Origin: an uncultured bacterium
GTDB taxonomy: Bacteria; Planctomycetota; UBA1135; GCA-002686595
DNA length: 64,000 nt
Assembly: GCA_938075305.1 (NCBI GenBank)
Contig: CALJGV010000007.1
Coordinates: 1 to 64,000, forward strand
Reading direction: 5' to 3'
Positions 55,005-64,000 of this stretch are shown here, piece by piece. The notes below the pieces were generated by a model. The model was given only the letters and a program-made list of their open reading frames with translations. It had not been told where the DNA came from and did no database searches. The stretch's first letter is position 1. The number at the start of each line of letters is the position of its first letter. The position numbers and the translations under genes were made by a program.

Positions 55005-55916
55005 ATGCCTGCTCACCGAGGGACCCGATCGCGGCGCACACCGCAGCCGCGCCCGAGCGCGCGCGTGACGGAGCCCTCTGCGCCCGAAACGGCGGAGACC
55101 GGGGAGTGGACCGAGGCGACCTGGTCCCACTTCCTCACGGAGCGCTTCTCTCTACCCATCGAGGTCTCCTTCGGGAGGTCCCGCTCGGCCCCCGTCCAGG
55201 CCCGCGCCTTCGAGGCAGCCTCCGGGCAACAGGGCTGGCAGCTCCGCTTGCACAAGCTGTTCGCCACGGCTCCAGAGGAGGTCCGGGACGCCCTCGCCAA
55301 GTGGCTCCGGGCGGGACGCCGCGCCCGCAAGGCCGGCCCCATTCTCGACGAGTGGATCCACACCGAGATCGCGAGCCTGCCCCGTAAGACGGCGAAGGTC
55401 TCCATCAACCCGACGGGCGACGTCCACGATCTCGAGCGGCTGGCCCTGCCCCTGATCGTCGGTGAGTTCGCGAACGACTTCCGCCCCAGGGGGCCCCATG
55501 AGCGGCCGCAGATCACCTGGGGCCGTAGGGCGCGGAGCAAGTCACGGCGATCCCTGCGCCTGGGCAGCTTCGAGCCGGAGAGCCGGGTCGTCCGGGTCCA
55601 CCCGGTCCTCGACCAGAGCGCCGTGCCAGAGTGGTTCGTCACGTTCGTGCTGAAGCACGAGCTCCTCCACTCGGTGGTGCCCTCCTACCGCGACGCGGCG
55701 GGGCGCTGGGTCCACCACGGGCCGGAGTTCCGGGCCCGGGAAGCCGGCTGGCCCGAGTACCGGGCGGCGCTCCGTTGGGAGCGGCAGAACCTCCCCCGGC
55801 TGATCCGCTCCGCGAGGCTGGGGACCGAGCTCCGCGTCCGAGCGGACGACATGAAGCTCCCGAGGGAGCTGTCGGATGCGCGCGCCAGCCTCCGTCAGCA
55901 CGAGCTGCCGTTCTGA
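55005..55916 (+). CDS. SprT-like zinc metalloprotease-fold protein
   Basis: This 303-residue protein has a zinc motif HELLH at 218-222 and a downstream HHGPEF at 237-242, the SprT/M48-like pattern with a third ligand. SRVVRVHPVLD and PEWFVTFVLKHE lead into it. SprT-like proteins include DNA-protein crosslink proteases, but bacterial members are mostly uncharacterised. The first 35 residues are low-complexity and probably disordered. An ATG at 55005 is used. Confidence 0.8.
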   Translation: MPAHRGTRSRRTPQPRPSARVTEPSAPETAETGEWTEATWSHFLTERFSLPIEVSFGRSRSAPVQARAFEAASGQQGWQLRLHKLFATAPEEVRDALAKWLRAGRRARKAGPILDEWIHTEIASLPRKTAKVSINPTGDVHDLERLALPLIVGEFANDFRPRGPHERPQITWGRRARSKSRRSLRLGSFEPESRVVRVHPVLDQSAVPEWFVTFVLKHELLHSVVPSYRDAAGRWVHHGPEFRAREAGWPEYRAALRWERQNLPRLIRSARLGTELRVRADDMKLPRELSDARASLRQHELPF

Positions 55917-55956
55917 GCCTCCTGGCCGAACGTCTGAGCCCGTGGACCCCGCAGGG

Positions 55957-56694
55957 TCACTTCTTGCGCTGACCGTAGCCCTCGGCCGTGTCCACGATGG
56001 ACGCGTCCGTCAGGCAGGTTCCGAGGATGTTGCCACCGAGCGCCTCGATGGTGTTGACCGTCTGCTCGACGTAGTGGCGCGGGGTGTAGCCGAGGCGGAC
56101 GACCATGAGCACGCCATCGGCGATGGCGCCGAGCTGGCTCGCGTCCGAGATCGTCAGCGCCTGCGGGGTGTCGATGAGCACGTAGCTGAACCGCTGCCTC
56201 AGGGCGTTGAGAACCGTCTTCATCCGCTCCGAGCCGATGAGCTCCGAGGAGTTCTTGGGCTGGGCGCCGGCGCTCATGACCGAGAGCCCCTTGACGGAGG
56301 TCTTCCGGATGGCCGCACCGATCGCGAGGGTCCCGGTGAGCACCTCCGTCAAACCCTGCCGCCGGGGCAGGTCAAGGTAGCGCTCCATGGACGGCTCGTG
56401 GAGGTCCGCGTCGACGACGAGGACCTGGATCCCCGGCAGCTCGCAGAGCGCGAGGGCGAGGTTCAGGCAGGCCACCGACTTGCCCTCACCACTCAGGGCG
56501 CTGGTCGTGACCAACGTGTGCGAGGCCCCGTCAGGGTTCATCGCGTGAACGGAGTTTCGGAGGGACCGGAACTGCTCGGCCACCTGACTCCGAGGGTTGA
56601 CGTGGACCGCCAGTTCTTCCCGCCGGACGGGGATCTCGCGAGCCTCGTCCGCGGGTGCCGGCTCGAGCTGGTCGGTGTTCTTACTGGGGGCCAT
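55957..56694 (-). CDS. BY-kinase-like (CpsD/CapB/Wzc-type) P-loop ATPase
   Basis: This 245-residue protein has Walker A SALSGEGKSV (65-74), Walker A' VLVVDADL (91-98) and Walker B YVLIDTP. VAEQFRSLRNSV at about 38-49 is the RSxR-type activator region of bacterial tyrosine kinases. The C-terminus has only one Tyr (GYGQRKK) instead of the usual cluster, and there is no transmembrane Wzz partner or polysaccharide gene nearby. It may be a regulatory ATPase of exopolysaccharide export acting at a distance. Confidence 0.85.
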   Translation of the reverse strand: MAPSKNTDQLEPAPADEAREIPVRREELAVHVNPRSQVAEQFRSLRNSVHAMNPDGASHTLVTTSALSGEGKSVACLNLALALCELPGIQVLVVDADLHEPSMERYLDLPRRQGLTEVLTGTLAIGAAIRKTSVKGLSVMSAGAQPKNSSELIGSERMKTVLNALRQRFSYVLIDTPQALTISDASQLGAIADGVLMVVRLGYTPRHYVEQTVNTIEALGGNILGTCLTDASIVDTAEGYGQRKK

Positions 56695-56784
56695 CGGTAA
56701 CGCTCATTTACTAGATCGTCTCGGGCGACGGAAGGGCCGAAGCCGAAACAGCGGCGCCGGGGAGATTATCGCGCATTCTCGCGC

Positions 56785-59118
56785 TCAGCGTGGCGGAAGT
56801 GGGGCTGAGAGCTGCTCAAGGTCTCTCGGTGGGAGCGGACGCGAAGGCGGCCACGCCTCATCCAGGAACAGATCGGCGAGGGGGTGTGAGCCCATGGTGG
56901 CCACCCGTCGCAGCTCTCCGGAGAACCGCTCGGAGAGATCGTCGCGCCTGGCCCGGTCCAGGGCCACGCAGGCGGCTTCAGCCGCCTGCCTGAGTGCGGT
57001 GGAGGTCCCGTCAGCTCCCCGTGCTCGCCCCTCGAGCGACTTCACCAGGGAGTCCTGCAGGGTCTCGAGCGCCAGGGCGCCAACCTCCGGGTCCCCCACC
57101 AGCGCGGCGAGGTTCATCCACGCGGCCTCGACCGCCTCGGCCTGATCCCTCGGCCCCTCCAGGACGTCCAGCGCTCCGTCGAGCGCGCCCCGCTTTACCT
57201 TGGCTGTGGCGAGCCCCGCGCGGAGGGACACCGCCCTTAGGGCCTCGAGCTCGTCGCCTGTCAGCTCCTGCGCCACCCTGGAAGCGAGGACCCCGAAGGC
57301 CCTCACGAGGTCGCCGCGCACGGTCCGAGAAGCGATCTCCATGGGCCCGGGTTGATCGAGCCGCCGGCACTCCTCCTCCAACTCCAGCGCCGCGCGGACC
57401 GCCGCCGCGCGCCAGGGAGGTGATGCGATCGGGGTCCCGTCGCGCTCGGCCGTCAGCGCCGCCCACACGAGCAGCTCCGCGACCTGCGCCGGCTCCTGCA
57501 CCGCACCCCCACTCCAGCCCTCCGGAGGGCGGACGCCCGCGAGGCCGAGCTCCAGGCCAAGCCCCGCGATGTCGCCGCCCGGTGACTCCCGCAGCAGCGC
57601 TCCGGGGTCGGGGATTTCCACGGGGGCGCGGGCGCCGAGGGGGCGAAGGACCAGGAGGGCGCGCAGGGCCTGGCGCCGGGATCGCCCCTCCAGCTCGCCG
57701 CGCAGCACGCGGATCGCCATGGATGCGGCGAGCGGGTCCGGGAGGCCGAGCCCCTCGAGGGCCACCAGCCTCGCCCACCGACCGGTAGGCGGCGCTCCGT
57801 CGAAGCCCTCCGTGAAGAGCGGCGCCATGGGCGCGCCCGAGGGGCCGTCTCCCTCTGCGGCCGTGATGGGAGCCAGCGCCGCCAGTCCCGCGGCGATTCG
57901 GGCCGAGCGCCGGTCCAGCATCGCCTCGGCCTCCCCGTGGAGCAGCCGCGCCTCGGCGATGTCCTCCTCACTCTCCGCCCGACCGATCGCTCGAGCAAGC
58001 GCCGCCACCTCCCGTGCCTCGCGGTCCACGAAGGCCAGGATCGTGCGCACCGAGGAGGCGCGCTGGAGGGAAGGTGCCACCCGGCCGCGGGCCGACGCCG
58101 CCATCAGCCCCTCGAGCGCGACCACGTCACCGCTGGACTGCCACCACTCCTCGAACCAGTGCACCGCCGCGGCCCAGTCCAGGGCCGCGAGGGCCCGGGC
58201 CGCCGCGCTCTGGCGGACCACGTTGCCCTGCCGTGCCGCCGTCACGCACCAGCGCTCGATGACGCTGCCCCCGCTCGCCCGGAGGTCACGCCCCACCGGC
58301 CCGCGCTCGGTACTCCCTCTCCCGACCACGTGGATCCAGGGGCGTGCAGGGGCCGCGTCCTCCGTGGACTCCGCGGCGCCGCGGTCCTCGGGGTAGCGAT
58401 AGCCCTGGATCTGGAAGGCCGCGTCATGAACGGTGGCCAACGCCTCCAGCACCTCCGCCCAGCTCCCATCCACGCGAGGGGCGTCCAGGGGCGGCGCGGG
58501 GCGGCGAATCATGCGCTCGACCACCTGCGGATCGAGGATGACCGGGGCAGGGCCGCGGCCATGGAGGTCCAGTCGATCGAAGGCCCCCACGCCACCGCCC
58601 GCGTTCGGGTCCACTTCCACCGCGGAGCTGCTTCGGTCTTCCCAGTCAGCCGGTAGCCGGACCGGGATCCGGGGCACGTCGTACGACGCCACCGTGGGCT
58701 CATCGAAGGCGCTCCGACTCCACCGGAGGAGCTGGGCATCGATGGCCTGGCGGCCCACGTCAGCGAACTCAGCGTTACCTGCCACGGCGAGCTCGACCGC
58801 GTGACGGAGCAGGCGGTCATCGGCGCCGAGGAGGAGGGCCAGGCGTCTCCGAACGCCGGGCGTCTTGCCCTCGAGGAGCGGAACGAGCTCGGCCCCTGAC
58901 TCGAGCGTGAGCAGACGCCCGGCGAGCTGCTGCTGGGCCAGGCCCCGCACCTCCAACTCGTCCGCCCCGAGCTCGGAGATCAGCCGCCCGAGGTCGCCCT
59001 GGGCCGGGCGCAGCGCGGTCCCTATCCATGGCCCAGATCCCGGGCTCGCGAGGGCGAGGCCGGACGCGAGGTACAGGAGCGCGAGGGAGGAGTGAATGCG
59101 GGCGAGCCAGAGCAGCAT
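56785..59118 (-). CDS. Secreted helical-repeat protein of unknown function
   Basis: This 777-residue protein has a signal peptide (hydrophobic about 8-25). It is rich in Ala, Leu and Arg helices. Residues 40-130 look HEAT-like (LGADELEVRGLAQQQLAGRL). Further helical stretches cover about 290-760. No catalytic motif is seen. It is divergent from accC across only 52 bp, which must contain at least one promoter. Confidence 0.65.
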   Translation of the reverse strand: MLLWLARIHSSLALLYLASGLALASPGSGPWIGTALRPAQGDLGRLISELGADELEVRGLAQQQLAGRLLTLESGAELVPLLEGKTPGVRRRLALLLGADDRLLRHAVELAVAGNAEFADVGRQAIDAQLLRWSRSAFDEPTVASYDVPRIPVRLPADWEDRSSSAVEVDPNAGGGVGAFDRLDLHGRGPAPVILDPQVVERMIRRPAPPLDAPRVDGSWAEVLEALATVHDAAFQIQGYRYPEDRGAAESTEDAAPARPWIHVVGRGSTERGPVGRDLRASGGSVIERWCVTAARQGNVVRQSAAARALAALDWAAAVHWFEEWWQSSGDVVALEGLMAASARGRVAPSLQRASSVRTILAFVDREAREVAALARAIGRAESEEDIAEARLLHGEAEAMLDRRSARIAAGLAALAPITAAEGDGPSGAPMAPLFTEGFDGAPPTGRWARLVALEGLGLPDPLAASMAIRVLRGELEGRSRRQALRALLVLRPLGARAPVEIPDPGALLRESPGGDIAGLGLELGLAGVRPPEGWSGGAVQEPAQVAELLVWAALTAERDGTPIASPPWRAAAVRAALELEEECRRLDQPGPMEIASRTVRGDLVRAFGVLASRVAQELTGDELEALRAVSLRAGLATAKVKRGALDGALDVLEGPRDQAEAVEAAWMNLAALVGDPEVGALALETLQDSLVKSLEGRARGADGTSTALRQAAEAACVALDRARRDDLSERFSGELRRVATMGSHPLADLFLDEAWPPSRPLPPRDLEQLSAPLPPR

Positions 59119-59170
59119 GGCGGACGTGTATTGTCGCCTCCCGCCTCCTCAAGCTGCTACCCTCCGCCCC

Positions 59171-60523
59171 ATGTTCAGGAGCCTACTCGTCGCGAACCGC
59201 GGAGAGGTCGCCGTGCGCATCGCGCGGGCCGCCCGCGACGCCGGAGTCCGCGCTGTCGGCATCGTGTCCTCCGCCGATCAGGGCGCCGCGTGGACCGAGG
59301 AGTTCGACGAGGTGGTTTGCGTCGGGGGCCCCGCCCCAGCGGAGAGCTACCTGAGAATGTCCGCCATCGTCCAGGCCGCGCGGCAGACGGGCTGCGCGGC
59401 GGTGCACCCAGGGTGGGGCTTCCTCGCGGAGAACGCTCGCTTCGCCGCCCTCTGCGAGCAGAACGGGCTGACCTTCATCGGCCCGGCCCCCTCCACCATG
59501 GAGCGTATGGGCCTGAAGTGGCCGAGCAAGGTCGCCATGCGCGCCGCCGGCCTCGACCTGACTCCCGGGAGCGACGGGCTCCTGACCGACGTGGATGAGG
59601 CGGTCCGCGTGGCGCAGGAGATCGGCTACCCGGTCATCCTCAAGGCCGACGCCGGGGGCGGGGGCCGCGGCATGAGGATCTGCCGGACCGAGGCCGAGGT
59701 CCGGGAGGCGTTCCCCTCCGCCCGCGCGGAGGCGACCGCAGCGTTCGGCAACGGCGCGCTCTTCCTCGAGAAGTTCGTCACCGGGGGGCGGCACATCGAG
59801 GTCCAGATCATCGGGGACCGCTTCGGCCGAGCGGTTCACCTCTTCGAGCGCGACTGCTCCGTTCAGCGCAATCACCAAAAGCTCATCGAGGAGAGCCCCT
59901 CCCCCGCGCTCTCCGAGGAAGAGCGCGCCGAGCTCGGCGCGCGCGCGGCCCAGGCGGCCGCGGCCATCGGATACGTGGGCGCCGGGACGATCGAGTTCCT
60001 CGCTGCCCCCGACACCGGGCGGTTGAGCTTCATGGAGATGAACACCCGCCTCCAGGTGGAGCACCCCGTGACCGAGATGGTGACGGGGATCGACATCGTC
60101 CGCGAGCAGCTCCGCATCGCCGCGGGCGGGGCCGTGGGCTTTACCCAGGAAGGCGTCTCCCTCGAGGGGCACTCCATCGAGTGCCGCATCAACGCCGAGG
60201 ACCCCGCCGAGGGGTTTCGCCCCACCCCTGGCACGCTGGATGAGTTCTCCATCCCGCTCGACCTCGGCCCCGGCAGGGTGCGCGTGGACACCCACGTACG
60301 GGAGGGTGCCGAGGTGCCGCCGTACTACGACTCCCTCATCGCGAAGGTGATCGTCCACGCTGAGGATCGCCCTCAGGCCATCGAGACCATGAAGCGGACC
60401 CTCGGCGGCGCGCGCATCACGGGCGTCTCCACCACGATCCCGCTGCACCTCGCGGTCCTCGGGAGCGACGAGTTCACGAGCGGCAAGTACGACACCCGCT
60501 CCATCCCCGGCTGGCCCGCCTGA
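59171..60523 (+). CDS. accC: Biotin carboxylase subunit of an acyl-CoA carboxylase
   Basis: This 450-residue protein from ATG 59171 uses ATP and bicarbonate to carboxylate biotin. The N-terminus FRSLLVANRGEVAVRI is diagnostic. The ATP-grasp glycine loop reads ADAGGGGRGM, ERDCSVQRNHQKLIEE follows, and EMNTRLQVEHPVTEM holds catalytic residues. It is the first gene of a three-gene carboxylase operon. Whether it serves acetyl-CoA or another acyl-CoA depends on the next gene. Confidence 0.95.
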   Translation: MFRSLLVANRGEVAVRIARAARDAGVRAVGIVSSADQGAAWTEEFDEVVCVGGPAPAESYLRMSAIVQAARQTGCAAVHPGWGFLAENARFAALCEQNGLTFIGPAPSTMERMGLKWPSKVAMRAAGLDLTPGSDGLLTDVDEAVRVAQEIGYPVILKADAGGGGRGMRICRTEAEVREAFPSARAEATAAFGNGALFLEKFVTGGRHIEVQIIGDRFGRAVHLFERDCSVQRNHQKLIEESPSPALSEEERAELGARAAQAAAAIGYVGAGTIEFLAAPDTGRLSFMEMNTRLQVEHPVTEMVTGIDIVREQLRIAAGGAVGFTQEGVSLEGHSIECRINAEDPAEGFRPTPGTLDEFSIPLDLGPGRVRVDTHVREGAEVPPYYDSLIAKVIVHAEDRPQAIETMKRTLGGARITGVSTTIPLHLAVLGSDEFTSGKYDTRSIPGWPA

Positions 60524-60529
60524 TCGACG

Positions 60530-62253
<1,724 letters not shown>

Positions 62254-62257
<4 letters not shown>

Positions 62258-62835
62258 GCGCCCCCAACCACCACCTCGACCTTCGCCTCTCCGAGGAGGA
62301 GGGGATCCTCACCCTCCGGGCGCCCGACGTCGGGTACTTCACCGCGCCGCTCACCCGGGGCGCGGTCGTCGCGCCGGGGATGCATGCGGGGGCGCTCCAG
62401 CGACTCGAGGGCACCGCGGCGTTGCGGGTCCCCGAGGGCGTGCGCGGGGCCGTGATCAGTGACCCGCCCGAGCGCGTGCTCGCCCCGGTGGGGTACGGCG
62501 ATGTTCTCTACCGCGTCGACCCCGCGGGTGCCGGTGAAGCCGTGCAGGACGAGGGCGAGGCCGAAGATGTCGGCGCGGGCCTCGTGCTCGTCTCCGAGCA
62601 GTCCGGGCGCGTCTGGCACCGACCCGGACCTGGTGAGGACCCGTTCTGCGCACCGGGCGATGTCCTCGAGGAGGGCGCGGCCGTGTGCCTGATCGAGGTC
62701 ATGAAGACCTTCTCGACGGTGCCGTACCGGCCGACCAGGGGACTCCCAGCCCGAGCGCGGGTGGTGCGCTGGCTCGCCGCCGATGGTGGCGATGTCCAGA
62801 AAGGAGACCCCATCCTGGGCCTGGAGCCCGCCTGA
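62254..62835 (+). CDS. Biotin carboxyl carrier-like protein with an additional degenerate N-terminal domain
   Basis: This 193-residue protein starts in the ATGA overlap at 62254. The biotin-accepting Lys is K151 in IEVMKTF, a variant of the usual EAMKM, with an APGDVLEEG lead and an [14 protein letters not shown] tail. Residues 20-90 ([25 protein letters not shown]) look like a second hammerhead-type domain without a Lys motif. It carries carboxybiotin between the two enzymes encoded upstream. Confidence 0.85.
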
Positions 62836-62966
62836 CACCTCCTTCGACGCCCCCAGAGCCCGCGGCGCGCTCGGTCGAGGCCCCGGACAGAGGGGTAGAC
62901 TTTCGCAGCCGAAGATCCCGGCCACCGGGGAAGAGAATCGCTCGTCCCCTCGTCCCAGACAGTGTC

Positions 62967-64000
62967 ATGAACCGCTCCGTACTCCTCATCGCATTCGCCG
63001 CCGTGATGGCCGCCGGACTCGTCCTGGTGGCCCTGGATCCGGGTGCGAGTGAACGGGAGGTGACGGAGATGGAGATCGAGGCCAGCACCGAGCCGGCGCT
63101 CCCCCCGGAGCCGGCCGGCGGGCCCGGCGAGAGCCTGGCCTCCATCGCGAAGGAGCGAGAGTTCAACCTGATCACCGATCAGGGGCCTGCGCGGTCCTGG
63201 GAAGTGGTGGTCCTCAACGAGGTGGGGCAGCCTCTCCCGGAAGCGCGGATCACGGCGACCCGGACCGGCATGTCCCTCGAGGCCAACGGACGCAAGCGCT
63301 GGGACACCGTCGACTCTGGCCCCTGGACCCTCAAGGTCGAGATGGACGGGCTCCCGACCTGGCGGCGCGAGGTCGTCCTCGAGTCGAACAAGCGAACCCG
63401 AACCGTCGCGCGCCTTGGGGAGTCGATCCGCATCTCCGGCGTCCTGGTCGACGAGCTTGGAGCCAAGGTCGCGGGCCAGCCCGTCTTCTTCCTCCCCCCG
63501 GGAGTCGGGCACCCCTCCTCGCGCGACCTCGTGCGGGATGAGTCCAACCCGCGGGCGCCCGCCCAACCCCGGAACGGTGCCGTGGCGGCGGAGCTCCTCC
63601 CCGGAGGACGCATCAAGGCGAGCCTCCCCAGCGACGGCACGTGGCGCGTCTCAGTGGGGCGCCCCGGTGACGCCCGGTGGACGGAGAAGGTCGGCCAGCA
63701 GCTCACCTATGGCGGCCAGGAGAAGGTCGAGATCACGGTGCCCGCGCTCGGACAGGTGCACCTGGAGTTCTCGCAGGAGGGCGAGGAGCGTCCCCGCCAG
63801 GTCAGCGTCCACGTCTTCGACCCCCAGCACGCCGCCTCGGTCCTCAGGTCCCTCCAGCAGGGCGTCAGTGACTACGCCACAGACGAGGCGGCCCTCGAGG
63901 CGTCCGGGGACGAGGTCAGCTCCGAACAGGTCAAGCAGAAGATGCAAGCCAAGCAGGCCGCGAAGGAGCTGGCCAACGCGCAGGGAACGGTCAAGCCCAT
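62967..64000 (+). CDS. Membrane-anchored protein with carboxypeptidase-regulatory-like domains (3' end missing)
   Basis: From ATG 62967 (MNRSVLLIAFAAV) the frame stays open to the window edge (344 residues seen). A hydrophobic segment (about 4-24) and an acidic Pro/Glu-rich linker lead to beta-rich modules (VVVLNEVGQPLPEARITATR; ISGVLVDELGAKVAGQPVFF). A charged coiled-coil-like stretch (EQVKQKMQAKQAAKELANAQ) lies near the end. It resembles the protein at 52868 in layout, but not closely in sequence. Confidence 0.75.
   Translation, partial: MNRSVLLIAFAAVMAAGLVLVALDPGASEREVTEMEIEASTEPALPPEPAGGPGESLASIAKEREFNLITDQGPARSWEVVVLNEVGQPLPEARITATRTGMSLEANGRKRWDTVDSGPWTLKVEMDGLPTWRREVVLESNKRTRTVARLGESIRISGVLVDELGAKVAGQPVFFLPPGVGHPSSRDLVRDESNPRAPAQPRNGAVAAELLPGGRIKASLPSDGTWRVSVGRPGDARWTEKVGQQLTYGGQEKVEITVPALGQVHLEFSQEGEERPRQVSVHVFDPQHAASVLRSLQQGVSDYATDEAALEASGDEVSSEQVKQKMQAKQAAKELANAQGTVKP

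Overview
The window is about 64 kb of very GC-rich bacterial chromosome, densely packed with genes. It best fits a marine member of the Planctomycetota. The evidence is a PSCyt1/PSCyt2/PSD1 cytochrome-linked protein paired with a DUF1501 Tat protein, CxPxR sulfatases with long accessory regions, a planctomycete-style ECF sigma factor, many lipoproteins, and a sodium-pumping NADH:quinone reductase. No rRNA, tRNA, CRISPR array, transposase or prophage gene was seen. The phylum call is inferred from gene content, not from a marker gene.

Layout. 1-4.5 kb (minus strand): the end of a glycine-rich DbpA-type RNA-binding protein, a sulfatase-fold membrane protein preceded by a 13-bp tandem repeat, and a secreted M28 peptidase with a PDZ domain. 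4.7-10.6 kb (plus): a chain of six overlapping or closely spaced genes. They encode a membrane protein of unknown family, a LolD/MacB-type ATPase and FtsX-type permease, a His-rich ZnuA-like lipoprotein, a HIT protein and a dihydroorotase lacking one canonical metal-binding His. 10.9-18.2 kb: a full Na+-NQR locus, nqrABCDEF, then the flavin transferase apbE and, convergently, the maturation factor nqrM. 18.3-22.6 kb (minus): one 1437-residue protein with two sulfatase domains around a YHYH domain and EF-hands. 22.9-26 kb: monomeric NADP isocitrate dehydrogenase and an SGNH lipoprotein. 26-26.6 kb: a gene-free stretch with four consecutive hairpins and a pair of direct repeats, leading into a NifA-like sigma-54 activator. 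28.2-35.3 kb: the PSD1/DUF1501 pair, then a TPR lipoprotein and a second SGNH lipoprotein.

35.3-43.6 kb (minus): a five-gene DNA repair operon in which every junction is a 4-base stop/start overlap. In order of transcription it encodes a class II photolyase fused to an FAD oxidoreductase, then the four ligase-associated DNA damage response proteins: MBL-fold exonuclease, ATP-dependent ligase, Lhr-like helicase and PdeM endonuclease. An ECF-type sigma factor is divergent from it. 44.4-56.7 kb: a PhyH dioxygenase, an APC transporter fused to EIIA and RCK_C domains, a tandem universal stress protein, glucose-6-phosphate isomerase, a membrane zinc peptidase, cysteine desulfurase, a carboxypeptidase-regulatory-like repeat protein, an SprT-like protein and a BY-kinase-like ATPase. 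56.8-64 kb: a helical-repeat secreted protein, a three-gene acyl-CoA carboxylase operon, and the start of another membrane-anchored beta-domain protein cut by the window edge.

The most interesting items are the photolyase-oxidoreductase fusion heading the repair operon, the putative zinc-uptake/zinc-sparing operon, the double sulfatase whose second active site has lost conserved residues, and the hairpin-rich gene-free region at 26 kb.
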